Below, one piece after another: positions 14,830 to 26,565 of a stretch of DNA of 64,000 nucleotides. Below the pieces are notes generated by a model. It saw only the letters and a list, made by a program, of their open reading frames with translations. It was not told the origin of the DNA and did no database searches. How positions within the stretch are numbered: the first letter of the stretch is position 1; every line of letters starts with the position of its first letter. Source of the DNA: Epiperipatus broadwayi. Lineage: Eukaryota > Onychophora > Udeonychophora > Euonychophora > Peripatidae. Location: positions 310,001-374,000 of the forward strand of contig JAQFVV010000562.1 in NCBI GenBank assembly GCA_028023455.1, in the 5' to 3' direction. A program made the position numbers and the translations under genes.

Positions 14830-15953
14830 AGATGATTATTTGTGACTTAAATATATTCCAATGCATAAAGCATCTCCATTATTTATAAAAGCAGATGATC
14901 TATTTCTGGAAAGCGCAGGAAAAAATGTTTCTAGTTCTTTTTTTTTTTCTAATATTCTTTTTACTTATTTTTCTTCTATACCAGGAAAATATTAATAAAG
15001 AAGAACAAGTTATTAAATAATTAGTCCCACTTGAAAAATATTTGTTTTCCTTAATTTAGATAAAACAAGAATTTGATTGATATTTTTAGTTAATTTAATT
15101 TTTTTAGTTTTGTTTAAAAAAATCCATTTTTCAAGATGCAATAATTATTAATGTAGAAAGTTTTTAAATAGTAAAAGATAGCATGAAGATTCAGAATGTC
15201 TTACCAAAATTGTTTACCTGTTCATTGTTGATGAAATTTCAATTATATTCCCAATTTATTTTTACAAAATTAAAAAAAAATATGATGTTACAAAATTTAG
15301 CACTGTTATCTCTAAAAGACAGAAGCAGACTATACAAAAAATAATTGACTTGAATATTTATTAGTCATTCTCTTAACTCCAGCAACCTCTACCAAGAAAA
15401 AATCATTTGATTATAACATAAACAAAAAAAATTGTATAACTTATTAGAATCATATGGTTTTCAATATTTTTTAAAATGTATTACAAAACAGTTTAATAAT
15501 GAAAATAATAAATACATTCAAACCAACAATAATTATTTGTGATTATAATTACACAATAATTATTTTCTTCAAACAAATTTATCATAAGTTACTTTTCCTT
15601 AAAAGAAAATGATCTTAAAATTACTTAATTGACATTTATAGTTCTTTTTCTTTATATAACCATTTTAGAACTAAATACAGTTTATTACTTTTGTTTTAAA
15701 TTATATTAACTTGCTCTTATACAAATCTTACTTAGATTATTCATGTCATTATAAAAACATGATACTGCATTGGGGAACATATTGTTTATTCACACAAACC
15801 ATGTCTAGGTAAAATGGATAGCACCCTTTATTAACCAAATATTATTTCTTTTATTTTATTTTTTATTTTTCTAAAAAATAACATTGATTTCATGCACAAA
15901 TAATGTTAAATGAAACCAAGTGCCAAAAACACTGGTTTACAATATATATATAT
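14830..15953. other. AT-rich noncoding stretch ending in the LTR-element target tract
   Basis: No gene seen. Bases 15941-15953 are an AT tract preceded by GGTTTAC. Together with 31529-31550 (AT tract followed by TGTGCCC) it gives the probable pre-insertion site of the two LTR elements. Confidence 0.5.
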
Positions 15954-17733
15954 TGTACCAAAGTATATTGATATTTAATTAATTTTATAAATCTCACCTT
16001 TTAAAAACATAAAATTGAAAGAATAAAATGTAAAACTAAAGAGCAAGGGGGAGGAATTTATTATTAAATAAAAATAAACTGTAAATGCTTTTTAAAAAAA
16101 AATGATAAGATTTTTTTATTTAAAAAAGAGGAAAAAAAAAGTCTTGTAATAAAAATGATTTAACATTGTTTTGATTAAGTTATAATAAAATAATAAAGAA
16201 AATTAGTTTTATCTTGTAATAAAACCTTTAAATGTGTGTGCGTGTGTGTGAAAGTTTTAAAGAAAATAGAAGCAGAAGCTGATAATTTCATGAGACAATA
16301 GACGCTAGTGTTAATAAAATTTTCCATTGTTCAAAACAGTTTAAATATTTTAACATTTTACTATTTAGGACTTTTTTAAGAATAATTCTTGAAGCAATAA
16401 ATATAACAGTTGTTTAGACTGTTATATTTTCAAACATGATGCGCTGTTAGATCATCATAGTGTGCAGCCAACCGGAACCTCTCTATGCATTTAAGATCTG
16501 CAATTAGTTCAAAAGGAAACCATGTTCAAATAAACTAAATGAGTAGTGGAGTGTGTGTATACTAAACCAGCCATGAAAGTCATACCATATTACAGGATCT
16601 AAGGAGGAGTCATTCATCGGTCATAAATGATTTTAAAGTAATTCCATTGTGCTGTGTATGTTATATTGAACTTATAAAATCCTAGGTAATTATTGACTTT
16701 AATATCCTATTGTTCCTGATTTTTCCTTTTAAAAATAAAAGATAAACTGTATTAAATAAACTTTAAACTTTATGAATTAATCTTTAAGAAAATAAAACTT
16801 TAAACTTCATGAGATAATATTTTGGAATAATAATAATAAACGATATCAGCTTCTATACTGAATAATATTTAAAGACATTGCATGCACATATGTGTGAGTT
16901 TAAAACTAATGTAATGTGTATATTTATTTATTAAGTTGATGTATTAAAATGCTCTTGTTAATTTAAAAAGAAAGTGTATATGTTTTAATTATAAGATAAA
17001 ACGACTGATTTATTTTAACTAAAAGAAAATACTTAAAATATTTTTCTTAAAATATTTATCTTTAAATACATGCAGGTAAGTATAATAATATATTTTTTAT
17101 GAAGTGGGAGGGGAAAATGTAATTATTGATAATAAATAATTGATTCTAAATAAAAAAAAATAAAGAAATTATAATATTATTTTAAAATAAGAATTTGTTA
17201 GTTTAAAGACATAAATGTTTGTTGCATTCAGTACAATATTATTTATTATTTATTTTTAAAATTGAAATATTAAAGTGGATGTTTTTTTTTTGTTTAGCTA
17301 GGACAGTTTGTTTAATTATCATAATCTTTAAATAGTAGTAGTAGCTTTAGGCAGTGTATTTGATATACAAGTTGCTGTTCTCTTAGAGGGTGATTAGAAA
17401 CCGATTGAGCTAGCGGGAATCTCAGGTACCAAATTAGGCTGATCAGATGGACATGTTAATTACATTGTAATTAGCTGGTGCCTAAAGGGTTTTTCTTCTT
17501 TAAAACAAATAAAGCATATATTTGGTCAGTATTGGTTTGGTAGTCGAGTGTTTGGTGTTGTTAGTAGTTTACTACTTATAATAATTTACACTTTATCTGA
17601 GAAGTAAACACCTTTGAAGAATGGGTAATTTAGTAAGGCAAAGCAAAGGAAAGTAGTACTTGATATTTTTAATTGTTGTTTTCATCTTAATTAGTTAGTA
17701 GTTGAAGGTTTAAAAGGGAAGGTGGGTGGTTCA
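15954..17733 (+). repeat. 5' LTR of Gypsy 1
   Basis: A 1.78 kb direct repeat of 21843-23609. It begins TGTACCAAAG after the AT tract and ends GGTGGTTCA. Beyond 17733 the two copies no longer match. No convincing tRNA primer-binding site is readable just after it. Confidence 0.88.
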
Positions 17734-18209
17734 TTTTGCACATCAACATGGCCCAAAACTAGACATTTCAAGTGGTAGGACCAACGCAAATGGTAGTGGG
17801 ATATTTTAGGTGGTGAACCAATCAGATTAGCATAAATATTAAAGGTGATTCTTGTGTGACATTGTATAATGTGGATGCATAATCCTTAAAAAATAAAAAA
17901 TTAAAAAGACACCCCGGACTGGTGAGGATGGACAAACAGGAGGTGTAAAAATAGAACTTCAAGGGAGTAAAGGTTGGTTGTACATATGTTTTGGAAATAG
18001 AAAAATGAATTTTACTTTGGATGAGATTAAATAAATTATTGGTGAAATGGAAATGGCAAGCCAGTTTATAAAAATAAAAACTTTTTCAGAGAGAAAAGGG
18101 GAAGCGCCAAATAGAGATTTAGAGAGTTTAGAGTGGTTTTAACAAATTAGTTAAGGTTAATATAGCCATTAGTTATATACAGGATGAGGCTGAAGTTTGG
18201 TGGGAGGCA
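17734..18209 (+). other. Gypsy 1 leader and broken start of gag
   Basis: Untranslated leader, then from about 18006 a stop-broken frame with gag-like wording (an ATG at 18006, later an ERKGE and a DLESLEWF segment). This leads into the longer gag fragment at 18210. Confidence 0.6.
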
Positions 18210-18449
18210 ATGGGAGTGAAACCAACAAGTTTTGAAGAATACAAATCAGCAATGTTGTCTAGTTATTGGAGGGAGGAGCCTCAGGAGGTGGTTAGGCATC
18301 ATATAGAACAAGATAAATGGCAGATAGGAGAGACATTGAGCATGTTTTTTCACAGACAAGTAGCGAAACTGAGAATGATCACAGCATATAATTTGTCTGA
18401 GCAGCAAATTTTGCGTATAGTAAGGCAAAGATTTCTGGAGGATATTTAA
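18210..18449 (+). pseudogene. Gypsy 1 gag fragment (capsid region)
   Basis: Gag forms the virus-like particle that packages element RNA in the cytoplasm. This 79-codon fragment has the retrotransposon-gag capsid pattern: a W-containing segment (YWREEPQE), then an H/Q-rich helix and an FFHRQVAKLR segment about 45-55 residues in. The frame upstream (about 18060-18209) continues the same protein but has stops, and 'WW' appears just before 18210. No CCHC zinc knuckle was found downstream before the protease. Known families place gag first in the internal region, as here. Confidence 0.75.
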
Positions 18450-18622
18450 CAGATAATAATGGTAAAGGACACTATAGAACAGACTGCAGAGGTACTTATA
18501 GTAATGGATAGCAACAGATTATATGAAGAAAATCGGAACAAAGAAAAGAATGCTGAGAATCCTTATGGGCAAGTAGCAAACTTAATACAGAATGAGGAGG
18601 AGTTGAGAATGACATCTCATTC

Positions 18623-18950
18623 ATGCCCAAAATAGAAGTGAGAATAGAAGGAAGAACTGTAAACATACTGTTTGATTCAGGAAGTCAGGTATTGATGATT
18701 TCACAGAAAATTTTTGGTGAAATAAGTCAGAGTAATTTGAAACTCAAAACCTTGCCACTAAAAAAGGTATACATAATGTTGGCAAATGGAAAGAGAGCCA
18801 AACTAGCATAGGAACAAGCTTGGATAAGTATGAATATAGCCGGAAAAGTATATAGTCATGTTATGTTGGTTTTAGAGGGATTGATACATGATGTTATCCT
18901 GGGGTCAGATTTTATGTGTGAAGTTGGGTGCATGTTAGATTACGAGAAAT
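18623..18950 (+). pseudogene. Gypsy 1 aspartic protease
   Basis: The retropepsin cleaves the Gag-Pol polyprotein. The active-site triad DSG is visible near residue 20 of the 62-codon frame starting at 18623, inside a hydrophobic FDSGSQV context. The frame stops at 18811, but the same frame downstream reads on into an ILGSDFM motif (about 18895-18915), the flap/GxD-type end typical of Gypsy proteases. The stop therefore breaks the gene. Confidence 0.8.
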
Positions 18951-19011
18951 GACAGGTGAGAATTAATAAGACGGAAATTCCATTTGATGTATATGAGAAA
19001 AAACTGTTAAT

Positions 19012-19990
19012 GTGAAGTGTGATGTAGAAAGTGCAGGAATAGAAATAGAGGAAAAGGTGCTGGAAGATGAACAAGGAAGTGAGGATGAAAAACAGTTGAA
19101 GGAATTGTTGACTATGTACAAAAGTATATTTTCAGAAGTACCTGGAGTAATTGAAAGATACGAGCATAGGATAAAGCTTATGGAGAACCAACCATATCAA
19201 GCATGAGTATATCCTATACCGCATCAATATAGAAGTGCAGTGGAGGAACAACTAGAGAATATGTTAAAATGGGGAATTATTTCTAAATGCTCATCTCCAT
19301 ATAATAACCCGCTAGTGACAGTAAAAAAAAAATGGGTCTATTCGTCTGTGTCTAGATGCATGGCAATTGAATAAAATAACAGTGTTAGATACCAATGCTC
19401 CACCACCTATAAGTGAATTATTAATGAAGTTTCATAAAAAAAAATATTTTCAACTTTTGACTTGACGGCCAGTTATTGGCAGATCAAGTTGCATCCTGAA
19501 GACTGCAAGTACACCACATTCCATTATAACAGATGGGCATATAATTTTAATCAAATTCCCTTCGGTTTAAAAAATAGCGGGGCAGGATTAATGCAATGCC
19601 TTGATCAAGTATTATCCGATAAAATCAAAAGCTTGATTATGATGTACGTGGATGATATTATTTTAGCCTCAGAAAGTGTGGAAGAACACTTCGAACATTT
19701 GAAATTGTTATTCGATGAATGTAAAAATAAAGGAATTAAATTAAATTTGGGTAAAAGCCATTTGATGACTACAGAAGTTAAATTCTTGCGACACATAATT
19801 AGTGAACAAGGAATATCTCCAAATCCAGAGAAAATCCAAGCTATACAAAATTTTCCCAGGCCAACGAAGAAGAAAGACATCAAGTCTTTTCTTGGGTTGT
19901 GTAATTTTTTCAATCGGTTTTATAAAAATTTTTCCTCAGATATGGAGCCTCTGTTACAGTTATTAAGAAAAGATAAAAATGGGCGTGGGA
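19012..19990 (+). pseudogene. Gypsy 1 reverse transcriptase
   Basis: This enzyme copies element RNA into DNA. Reading 19012-19206, a stop, then about 19210-19335, a frameshift to 19460, then 19462-20022, the standard order of RT blocks is present: a YPIP segment, SPYNNPLV, an LCLDAWQLNK block, FDLTASYWQI (palm motif A), PFGLKNSG (motif B), and YVDD at about 19645-19656 (motif C with both catalytic aspartates). Then come the LNLGKS and FLGLCNFFNRF connection segments. The A-runs at 19323-19331 and 19437-19443 are likely frameshift points. The catalytic residues remain although the gene is broken. Confidence 0.9.
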
Positions 19991-20024
19991 AGAGCAACAA
20001 GAGCATAGTTTTGAAAGTGTAAAA

Positions 20025-20430
20025 AAAGGTTTGTTAAGGGAGGTCATGTTGACATATCCAGACTTTGGTAAACCATTTATAGTACAAATGGACAGCAGTG
20101 GAATTGGATTGGGAGCTACATTATCTCAGATGCAGGATTATGGAAAGTATGGGGTGCTTTTCTTTGTAAGTTGTTTATTAAATGGGCCAGAGAGAAATTA
20201 TACTGTAACTGAGAGAGAGGCTTTAGCAATTGTATGGGCTTTTAAGAAATTTAGGCAATACTTAATAGGATCACAGTGGATCTTTGAATTTCTCAATCAT
20301 AGTTTTCTTACAAATAGTAGATTGATCCGATGAAGTCTGTTTTTACAAGAGTTCGATTACAGTATACAGTATTGTCCAGGAAAAGATAATATGGCGGCAG
20401 ATGCTTTAAGTCGATACTTGATAGAATGTC
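20025..20430 (+). pseudogene. Gypsy 1 RNase H
   Basis: RNase H degrades the RNA strand during reverse transcription. The frame from 20031 contains the family's D-x-S-x-x-G-x-G-A block (about residue 20) and the YTVTEREALAIVWA block with its catalytic glutamate. After a stop at 20331-20333, a DYSIQYCPGKDNMAADALSR segment follows in frame at about 20353-20415. That segment (GK.N..ADALSR) marks the end of Gypsy RNase H. Confidence 0.88.
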
Positions 20431-20629
20431 AAATGCATTTAAATTGTAATAACGCATATATAGCAATGGCAGAAATACCTCAAGGCAATGAGATAGAATG
20501 CAGTTTGAAAAGGTTAAGAGAGTTGCAAGAAGATGCAGAATGTAAACAAATAATATACTATTTACATCACCGACCTATAGGTGGACCTATAAACAATACA
20601 CTATGGAAAGATAGGAAATGATATTGTTT

Positions 20630-21715
20630 AAAAGATGGGCTTTTGCAGCATAAGGTGAAAGATAGCGAATATATGCGAATCGTTCTGCCAATGGTCATGC
20701 GGAAACAGATAATTAAGTACATACATGAAAAGTACGGACATTATGGGCAAGAAAAATTGAAGGATGGATAAACAACTGGTTTTATTGTCCAAGTATGTAT
20801 AGGAGTGTCTTAAATGTCATTGAGGGGTATATAGTGTGCACAAAGACCAAACCTCCTAATATGTCAAATACGAAACCTTTGAGACCTATATACACATATC
20901 AGCCTAATAGTTTATTGGCAATAGATTTTTATGGACCATTACCTCAATTTAATCGAAAGAAATATTTGGTTGTGACTTATGATGTTTTTTCTAAGTTTGT
21001 GGCTATTTACCCAGTGGTGCAAGATGATGCTAAACAGACCATAAAGATCCTTGAACATCAACATTTCCAAGACGTGGTAATTCTAAACCAAATAATGTCA
21101 GACCATGGAATGCCCTTTATGTCTGAAGAGTGGAAAAGATGGACAGAGCATCACAAGATAAGACATATACTCACTTCAATTCGTAATCTACAGTCTATAC
21201 CATGCGAACAAGTAATGAGGGAATTGGGACATTTATTTTGTGTGTACCTACAGAATAATCATTGTGGATGGGTAAAGGAGGCAATGAGAATATTTGACAT
21301 GATAAATTGGTCAAAGAATGAATCAACAGGATTTGAACCCATTAGACTTCACCAAGGAAAGAATATTCCATATCCATTCAAAACTATCTTACCGGTTAGA
21401 GTGCCATATATTGACAAGAAAAAAGATGTTGATAAGGCACGCTATAGGCTTAGAAGGATGGGTAGGATAAGACAAAAGAGACAAGGGAAGGTCAAATATG
21501 TGTTTAAATTGGGAGATGATGTTATGGTGAGGGTAAATCCAGTAAGTTATCCGGAGAAGGGAATATATAAAAAATTTCAACCGATATATCATGGGCCTTA
21601 TAAAATCGTAAAAGAATATGGAAATAATGCATTTGAAATTGCTCAGGGGTCGGAGAAAAAAGGAACGTTCAATGCTCGATCTTTACAATTGCTAAAAAAA
21701 AATTATAATCAATAA
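20630..21715 (+). pseudogene. Gypsy 1 integrase
   Basis: Integrase joins the cDNA to the chromosome. The N-terminal zinc-binding region is frame-broken: an HEKYGH segment lies near 20725-20745 and a CTKTKPPN half-finger near 20840. The 306-codon frame from 20795 has the DDE catalytic core: D44 in AIDFYGP, D103 in SDHGMPF and E138 in CEQVMRELG. There are 34 residues between the last two, one fewer than the usual 35. A basic C-terminal domain with a DDVMVRV...HGPYKIV chromatin-binding-like fold follows. This is the longest open stretch of the element. Confidence 0.88.
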
Positions 21716-21823
21716 ATATGACTACACATGTACAGTTAAACAAACTTTAATTAAATAAAACTATATAATGTTTATAAATTTAAATGTTGGAAACTAAAAT
21801 GTTCATAATGATATTTTAGTTTC

Positions 21824-21842
21824 AGAGGAGGGATGGAGATAA
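21824..21842 (+). promoter_or_regulatory. Polypurine tract of Gypsy 1
   Basis: The purine run AGAGGAGGGATGGAGA stands immediately before the 3' LTR, where plus-strand DNA synthesis is primed in LTR elements. It fixes the element's orientation as plus. Confidence 0.8.
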
Positions 21843-23609
21843 TATACTGAAGTACATTGATATTTAATTAATTGTATAAATTTCACCTTTTAAAAACATA
21901 AAATTGAAAGAATAAAATGTAAAACTAAAGAGCACGGGGGAGGAATTTATTATTAAATAAAAATAAACTGTAAACACTTTTTAAAAAATGATAAGATTTT
22001 TTTATTTAAAAAAGGGGGAAAAAAGTCTTGTAATAAAAATGATTTAATATTGTTTTGATTAAGTTATAATAAAATAATAAAGAAAATTTGTTTTATCTTA
22101 TAATAAAACAATTAAATGTGTGCGTGTGTGTGTGAAAGTTTTAAAGAAAATAGAAGCAGAAGCTGATAATTTCATGAGACAATAGACGCTAGTGTTAATA
22201 AAATTTCCCATTGTTTAAAACAGTTTAAATATTTTAACATTTTACTATTCGGGGACTTTTTTAAGAATAATTCTTGAAGCAACAAATATAACAGTTGTTT
22301 AGACTGTTATATTTTCAAACATGATGCGCTGTTAGATCATCATAGTGTGCAGCCAACCGGAACCTCTCTATGCATTTAAGATCTGCGATTAGTTCAAAAG
22401 AAAACCATGTTCAAATAAACTAAATGAGTAGTGGAGGGTGTATACGCTAAACCAGCCATGAAAGTCATACCACTTTACAGGATCTAAGGAGGAGTCATTC
22501 ATCGGTCATAAATGATTTTAAAGTAATTCCATTGTGCTGTGTATGTTATATTGAACTTATAAAATCCTAGGTAATTATTGACTTTAATATCCTATTGTTC
22601 CTGATTTTTCCTTTTAAAAATAAAAGATAAACTGTATTAAATAAACCTTAAACTTTATGAATTAATCTTTAAGAAAATAAAACTTTAAACTTCATGAGAT
22701 AATATTTTGGAATAATAATAATAAACGATATCAGCTTCTATACTGAATAATATTTAGAGACATTGCATGCACGTATGTGTGAGTTTAAAACTAATGTAAT
22801 GTGTATATTTATTTATTAAGTTGATGTATTAAAATGCTTTTTTTAATTTAAAAAGAAAGTGTGCGTGTTTTAATTATAAGATAAAACGATTGATTTATTT
22901 TAAATAAAAGAAAATACTTAAACTATTTTTCTTAAAATATTTATGTTTATTTTAATATGTGCAGGTAAGTATAATAATATATTTTAATAAAGTGGGAGGG
23001 AAAAAATCTAACCATTGATAATAAATAATTGATTTTAAATAAAAAAAAGGAAATTATAATATTATTTTAAAATAAGGATTTGTTAGTTTAAAGATGTAAA
23101 TGTTTGTTGTGTTCAGTACAATATTATTTATTATTTATGTTTAAAATTGAAGTATTAGAGTGGATTTTTTTTTTGTTTAGCTAGGACGGTTTGTTTAATT
23201 ATCATAATCTTTAAATAGTAGAAGTAGCTTTGGGTGGTGTATTTGATATATGAGTTGTTGTTCTCTTAGAGGGTGATTAGAAACCGATTGAGCTAGCGGG
23301 AATCTCAGGTACCAAATTAGGCTGATCAGATGGACGCATTAATTTACATTGTAATTAGCTGGCGCCTAAAGGGTTTTTCTTCTTTAAAACAAATAAAGTG
23401 TTTATTTGGTCAGTATTGGTTTGGTAGTCAAGTGTTTGGTGTTGTTGATCATTTACTACTGATAATAGTTTATGTTTCACATGAGAACACCTTCGAAGAA
23501 TGGGTAATTTAGTGAGGCAAAGCAAAGGAATGTAGTAGTTGATATTTTTAATTGTTGTTGTTTTTGTCTTGATAGTACTTAAAGGTTTAAAAAGAAGGTG
23601 GGTGGTTCA
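21843..23609 (+). repeat. 3' LTR of Gypsy 1
   Basis: Direct repeat of 15954-17733, about 1.77 kb. The first dinucleotide is TA rather than TG, probably a mutation, and the end GGTGGTTCA is kept. It is followed by ATATATAT (23610-23617) and then at once by the LTR of the next element. Confidence 0.88.
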
Positions 23610-24300
23610 ATATATATTGTACCGGTATAAATCCACCACGCTTACTCATACACAGTACCCGAGTTCAAACCCAGTCCACGTTTAAGAATAAATTCCAAAA
23701 CGCCAACTGAATTCAAACCCAAACCCCGGTATGACTAACCGATGATGACTTTATAACAGCACGGGGTTATCCCTTTTCTAGCTCAGCTTAGAACATGGAC
23801 TAAATTCTTACAGTTAATGATATATAGGTTTATTAGACTATAGATACTGGGACGGTCATTCATGTAACGTATATATTTAAGTTGCCAATACAGACAGTAA
23901 GTGGCTAAATAGACTTAGAGAGTAATAAGGTGGAGGACACAAAAATTTAGATTAAATAAAGTGTTTAATAAGCAAAATATAAAGCATATAAATATAGTGT
24001 TAAATAAGACAAATAGAAAGCACATGAATATAATGTTATATAATAGAAATATACAGCATATAAATATAGTGTTATACAGTACGGTAAGACTTCATAAATC
24101 CTCTTGTATTTGGCTACTAGTCTTTAGTGAACGTTTTATTTAATAAACAAACTTATGCCAATAGCTGGGTAGTTAAATGATTGACGGGTGGTTAAGAGAA
24201 TCAGAGTATTTGAGCACTGGAAAAATATTTATCTAAAGATTTTTATTAACTTATTTTATTAGAATAGGCTCGAGCCGGAACGTAGACGAACAGTGGAGAT

Positions 24301-24540
24301 GGTTTTATATAAATACGACATAAGAGATAGATGTACTGGTGGTTTTATATAAATACGACATGGAAGATAGATGAACTGGTGGTTTTATATAAATACGACA
24401 TGGAAGATAGATGAACTGGTGGTTTTATATAAATACGACATGGAAGATAGATGAACTGGTGGTTTTATATAAATACGACATGGAAGATAGATGAACTGGT
24501 GGTTTTATATAAATACGACGTGGAAGATAGATGAACTGGT
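24301..24540. repeat. Six 40-bp tandem repeats in LTR
   Basis: Exactly six units of 40 bases, each starting GGTTTTATATAAATACGA. The first unit is the most diverged. Each unit contains a TATATAAA-like core (TTTATATAAAA on the other strand), so the array could present repeated TATA-type promoter or enhancer sites. The same six-unit array stands in the other LTR at 29491-29730. Confidence 0.95.
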
Positions 24541-24800
24541 GGTTGCCTATATTCAAGAGCCCTACAGTAATCACTTGCGGTGCATTAACGGAATACCGGG
24601 CGGCTTGTACTTTGACAAGGCTTAATGCCCCCAAGTAGCTCCGGGACACGACAACCAGCCGGGATCATTTCGAACCCCGGTGATCCAAGAGATTACCGGG
24701 AAAGAAAAACTGCTTTCATTCCCCAATGGTAGAATGGCGAGACGCTAACTTCAGCGAAGGGAAGGCATTGCCACAGACGTGAAGGACGAATACTTGAAGC
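24541..24800. promoter_or_regulatory. GC-rich structured block within LTR of element 2
   Basis: About 260 bases with clearly higher GC than the surroundings. It carries several short complementary blocks such as CCGGGATC/GATCC and ACCGGG/CCCGG. A TTCGAACCCCGG segment resembles a tRNA T-arm. Position inside the LTR, downstream of the TATA-like array on the plus strand, suggests a structured RNA or regulatory segment; the function is unknown. Confidence 0.4.
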
Positions 24801-26005
24801 GGATTTTTTTAAAAGAAATTATATAAAACCTGGAAACTATTTGTCTGTTTCTACGCCACAGGCTGAGATCCTTATCCCAATAAAAACATAGCGAAATTAA
24901 ACTGACGGTGAAAAACAATAATTAGTTAATTTTACTCTGGGACTCCTAACCCTTCAGGTTAACACGCGGTAGCGATAGTATCAAATTATTCAGTGAATTA
25001 TTTCTCATATTATACATAACATTAATGAACACTTTGAAACTATTATATATATATTTAATATTGAAACTTAGATTGTAATTTTATAACAACTTAACATAGA
25101 ATAATAAAGTGATTTAACATTTACTAACTCGGAATGTGAAAGAATATTTAATTCAGAACATGAAATTACTTTTAAATTAAATTGATCATTATTACACACT
25201 AGTTTACACAGAGTTGGAAATATTACTATTGGCAATGTTTGTTTATGAAATAAGCAACATAAGAAAATATAAATGCATTCAGTTGAAATATTATTACTAT
25301 TAATTACAATTTTATAAATGATTTCTAAAGACTAGAGCAGAGGATTAAAAAAAGAAAAGAAAATTTACTGACAGGTTAAATAATAGCATTATAAATGATA
25401 TAAAAACTTACATATGATTTACTTGATTGATAACATTAAGCACGGAAGAAAATTAAAGTTCGTGTAACAAAGTTACTCTTCTTTCTTCATCCAGCTTGGT
25501 TTGTGACGAACGTAGGCGCGCATTTTTGAAAGTTATTTGTAAGGCATAGTAAATTTTGAGATTGGAAGTTGGAAATTCTGAAGTATATGAAACATGATCA
25601 AACAGCGGCACGAGGATCCATATTGGCGGGCAGAGACCAGCTCCTGGCACTTAGCCCATGAACATGGCGATTCACTGATAAACTTCTTAATAATAAGGTT
25701 TGAATTATACTCAACTGCTGTGTTGTCTCGAGACTACCTCTCTCAAACACGACCAAAGTTAGAATGTAAGTTTTTTCTCTAAAGTAGCCACTGCTGACCT
25801 TTCCGACTTGTTTTTGTTTTAGGCTCCGCCTACTTTCTCTAGCCTCTAGCGATGCAGCTTGACCAACAATCAATTATCTGTTTTTAGCAATCTTTTAATT
25901 TAATATGCCATTTTTAAATCGATACATTAATTACATATAAAAATTCCTTACTAATTTTGAATACAACTTAATTGCTCTGAACATTTGTGCAATTAGATTT
26001 TAATT

Positions 26006-26337
26006 AAAAACACTGATCAAAGGAATGTGATTTTTGATCAGTATTTTTAAACGACTTTATACAATTTTAAAACTAAAATTTAAAACAAATACGCCCGCAC
26101 TGAAACTTTAAATTAAATGATATAAATTCGCAAACCACGCACACACAAATATTATTTCATGGTTTGCGACATTTATATACGGCATCTTTACACATTGACT
26201 GATAAACTATAAAATATATAACTAATTTTTATTATAAATTAAAATAGACAAAATCTCACTGCGGGCGAACAGTGGTTTGAATTACCGTACATAAAAACAC
26301 CTGAAACGAAGATCGGTTCTCCGATCTGTCTGTTTCA
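26006..26337. repeat. Cluster of hairpin-forming inverted repeats at the LTR edge
   Basis: Four inverted repeats in 330 bases: AAAAACACTGATCAAA (26006-26021) with its mirror at 26031-26048; CGCCCGCA (26092-26099) with TGCGGGCG (26260-26267); CGCAAACCA (26129-26137) with TGGTTTGCG (26160-26168) nested inside; and a terminal hairpin TGAAAC...GATCGG-TTCT-CCGATC...GTTTCA (26302-26337). The last ends exactly at the LTR boundary. Copies sit at 31197-31528. Confidence 0.85.
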
Positions 26338-26565
26338 TTTCTTGTCACTTTATAAAAAAAAACAACAAAAAAAAATGATTATACATAATTTCTGATTAAC
26401 AGTTTTTCTTTCTCTTTTTTCACATAATTTATTGACCTTGGAGAACAGTCTGGGTGAGGGTTTGAACTTATCATTTATAAAGGTGGGTATATTGCCGTAA
26501 TTCCTTTTCTCATCATCATGTGCATGTCATAGTGGTCATTTTCCGGGTTATCATTTTGTATATCT
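26338..26565. other. Short interior flank of element 2
   Basis: Noncoding, A/T-runs. On the minus strand the bases next to the LTR (AAAGTGACAAGAAA before TGAAACAG) are purine-rich and could serve as a weak polypurine tract, supporting a minus-oriented element. Confidence 0.4.

Larger units (their letters stand above)
15954..23609 (+). mobile_element. Degenerate Ty3/Gypsy LTR retrotransposon 1
   Basis: Long terminal repeats at 15954-17733 and 21843-23609 flank a 4.1 kb internal region. The internal order is gag, aspartic protease, reverse transcriptase, RNase H, integrase, which defines Ty3/Gypsy. All coding parts are on the plus strand and broken by several stops and single-base frameshifts, so the copy is inactive. 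It lies in an AT tract: aatatatatatat on the left, atatatat on the right. The LTRs differ by several percent by eye, clearly more than those of the neighbouring element. Confidence 0.92.
23618..26337 (-). repeat. LTR of element 2 (left copy; 3' LTR if element is minus)
   Basis: Near-identical to 28808-31528. It contains six 40-bp tandem repeats (24301-24540), a GC-rich block (24541-24800) and a cluster of inverted repeats near its right edge (26006-26337). Short open frames inside occur in both LTRs only because the LTRs are copies; I see no family match. Confidence 0.9.

Noticed and set aside
19605-19913. Minus-strand 102-codon frame over Gypsy 1
   Set aside because: Lies antisense to the reverse transcriptase, whose YVDD and other blocks explain the conservation.
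24301-24540. CRISPR-like array
   Set aside because: The 40-bp units are contiguous with no unique spacers, and the DNA is eukaryotic; it is a simple tandem repeat.
24425-25873. Several 60-90 codon frames in the LTR of element 2, repeated at 29615-31013
   Set aside because: They recur only because the LTRs are copies. They overlap on both strands, span the 40-bp array or GC-rich block, and show no family motif.
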